From: Bifidobacterium jacchi
Lineage (GTDB): Bacteria; Actinomycetota; Actinomycetes; Actinomycetales; Bifidobacteriaceae
Direction: 5' to 3'
DNA: 35,838 nucleotides
Assembly (NCBI RefSeq): GCF_009078285.1
Contig: NZ_RQSP01000011.1
Span: 14,135 to 49,972, forward strand
Shown: positions 34,760 through 35,838 of the stretch, in pieces
Position numbering within the stretch: the stretch's first letter is position 1
How the letters are laid out: the number at the start of each line of letters is the position of its first letter
Program-made: the position numbers and the translations under genes
The notes under the pieces: model-generated
Told to the model about the DNA's origin: nothing
The model's database searches: none
The model's input: the letters and a program-made list of their open reading frames with translations, nothing else

Positions 34760-35665
34760 ATGCATACGCCGATGTTCTCACTGGAGGTGTTCCCTCCCAA
34801 ACGCAATGCGCCCGTAGGCACCATCTACGACACGCTTGACGGCATCGAGGATCTGGGGCCCGACTTCATCTCGGTCACCTACGGTCACGGCACCCATTCC
34901 GACCGCACGGCGACCGCGCGCATCGCCAACACCATCGTCAACGAGTACGGCATTCCGGCAGTCGCCCACCTGACCGCACTGTATTCCAGCCGCAAACAGA
35001 TCGACGAGGCGCTCGACATGTTCGAGCAGGCCGGCGTCACCGCGGTGCTCGCCCTGCGAGGCGACTATCTCGACGGCGAGACACCCGTCGGCGAATTCAC
35101 GTATGCGAGCGATCTGGTGGCGTACATCCGTTCGCGCAGGCCCGATCTCAAGGTGTTCGCGGCCTGCTATCCGGAAGGCCACTATCAGGCCGGCTCGCTC
35201 GACGAGGACATCGAGCATCTCAAGATCAAGATCGACGCGGGCGCGACCCACCTGATCACCCAGCTGTTCTACGACAACGACGACTTCTACCGGTTCCGAG
35301 ACAAGGCGAGCGCCGCCGGCATCAATGTGCCGATCGAAGCGGGAATCATGCCCGTCCGCGGCGCGAAGTCGACGCGTCGTATGGCCGAGCGCAACGCGTC
35401 ACGCATCCCCGAACATCTCAACGTGCTGCTCGAGCGCTGGCAGGACGACATTCAGTCGCTGCGTACTGCGGGAATCCTCTACGCGTGCGAGCAGATCGCC
35501 GATCTGGTGGCGCATGGGGTGGACGGCGTGCACCTGTACACGATGAACCATCCGGCGACCACACGCCGCATCTGGCGCAACGTTGAGACGCTGTTGGGCA
35601 CCGATTCGGCGGGCTCTTCGGCTGGGGCCGCTGATGCAGCCGCTGATGCGACTGCTGCGGAATAG
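34760..35665 (+). CDS. metF: 5,10-methylenetetrahydrofolate reductase
   Basis: This 301-residue flavoenzyme reduces 5,10-methylenetetrahydrofolate to 5-methyltetrahydrofolate, the methyl donor used by MetE. The N-terminal FSLEVFPPK carries the catalytic Glu (residue 9, equal to E. coli Glu28). Other family blocks are FISVTYGHGT, HLTALYSSR, VLALRGDY, ITQLFYDNDDFYRFRD and IEAGIMPV. The length is close to E. coli MetF (296), with an Ala/Ser/Asp tail of about 20 residues. AAGGAGG six bases before the ATG fixes the start. It probably shares regulation with metE. Confidence 0.97.
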   Translation: MHTPMFSLEVFPPKRNAPVGTIYDTLDGIEDLGPDFISVTYGHGTHSDRTATARIANTIVNEYGIPAVAHLTALYSSRKQIDEALDMFEQAGVTAVLALRGDYLDGETPVGEFTYASDLVAYIRSRRPDLKVFAACYPEGHYQAGSLDEDIEHLKIKIDAGATHLITQLFYDNDDFYRFRDKASAAGINVPIEAGIMPVRGAKSTRRMAERNASRIPEHLNVLLERWQDDIQSLRTAGILYACEQIADLVAHGVDGVHLYTMNHPATTRRIWRNVETLLGTDSAGSSAGAADAAADATAAE

Positions 35666-35838
35666 TTGCGCATTCGCTAGTATCCTGAGGCAGAAACTCG
35701 CTGATCATATCGTTGGCTCCACTTGTCGGACAGCAGCGTGTGATGTGGCCCGGTTTTTGTTCCATGTTTCACCTTATTGATGGGAATTTCGTTTAAGGGG
35801 ATTACGTTTGATGGGGGCGTAACCGATCACCGTGGCCG

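Overview
The window looks like a chromosome segment of a high-GC actinobacterium, most likely a Bifidobacterium. The housekeeping genes (ychF, trmI, a SixA-type phosphatase, metE, metF) and the envelope genes have the codon use and sequence character of that genus. The species call rests on recognition, not on a search.

Layout. Bases 1-2000 hold a truncated HipA-like reading frame, an intact class II Fic protein and a short HicB-like scrap, i.e. a small zone of toxin-type genes and debris. ychF follows on the minus strand. Bases 3428-9461 carry three large membrane proteins in one direction (a DUF6020-like protein, a Wzx/MATE-type flippase and a GT-C-like multi-pass protein), probably for surface glycan assembly. 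A HAD hydrolase (minus strand) closes the left flank.

Bases about 10.4-30.1 kb are a complete type 1 BREX phage-defence island in the usual order: brxA, brxB, brxC, pglX, pglZ, brxL. Extra cargo sits at its seams. After brxC there is a DUF4143 AAA ATPase coupled to a Sel1-repeat protein. After pglX come a decayed AlbA_2/Schlafen-type gene with 21-bp tandem repeats, a minus-strand YafQ/RelB toxin-antitoxin pair, and a second DUF4143 ATPase whose stop codon overlaps the pglZ start. The island therefore looks like four units: brxABC; ATPase1-Sel1; pglX; ATPase2-pglZ-brxL. Units two and four begin with AT-rich, palindrome-rich upstream regions. A large nested inverted repeat lies before brxA.

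The most notable observations are in and before pglX. A sharply AT-rich block in the specificity half of PglX lies between two 45-bp palindromic repeats in inverted orientation, with a third, partly duplicated copy further upstream, and all are translated in frame. Just before pglX, a near-consensus promoter and a U-tract terminator bracket about 68 bases with no gene, which is a good candidate for a small RNA or attenuating leader. BrxL ends in what looks like an MIT_C/phospholipase-D-like domain rather than a Lon protease domain.

Right of the island lie trmI, a SixA-type phosphatase, metE and metF, all plus strand and apparently normal. The last 170 bases after metF show no gene I can support.
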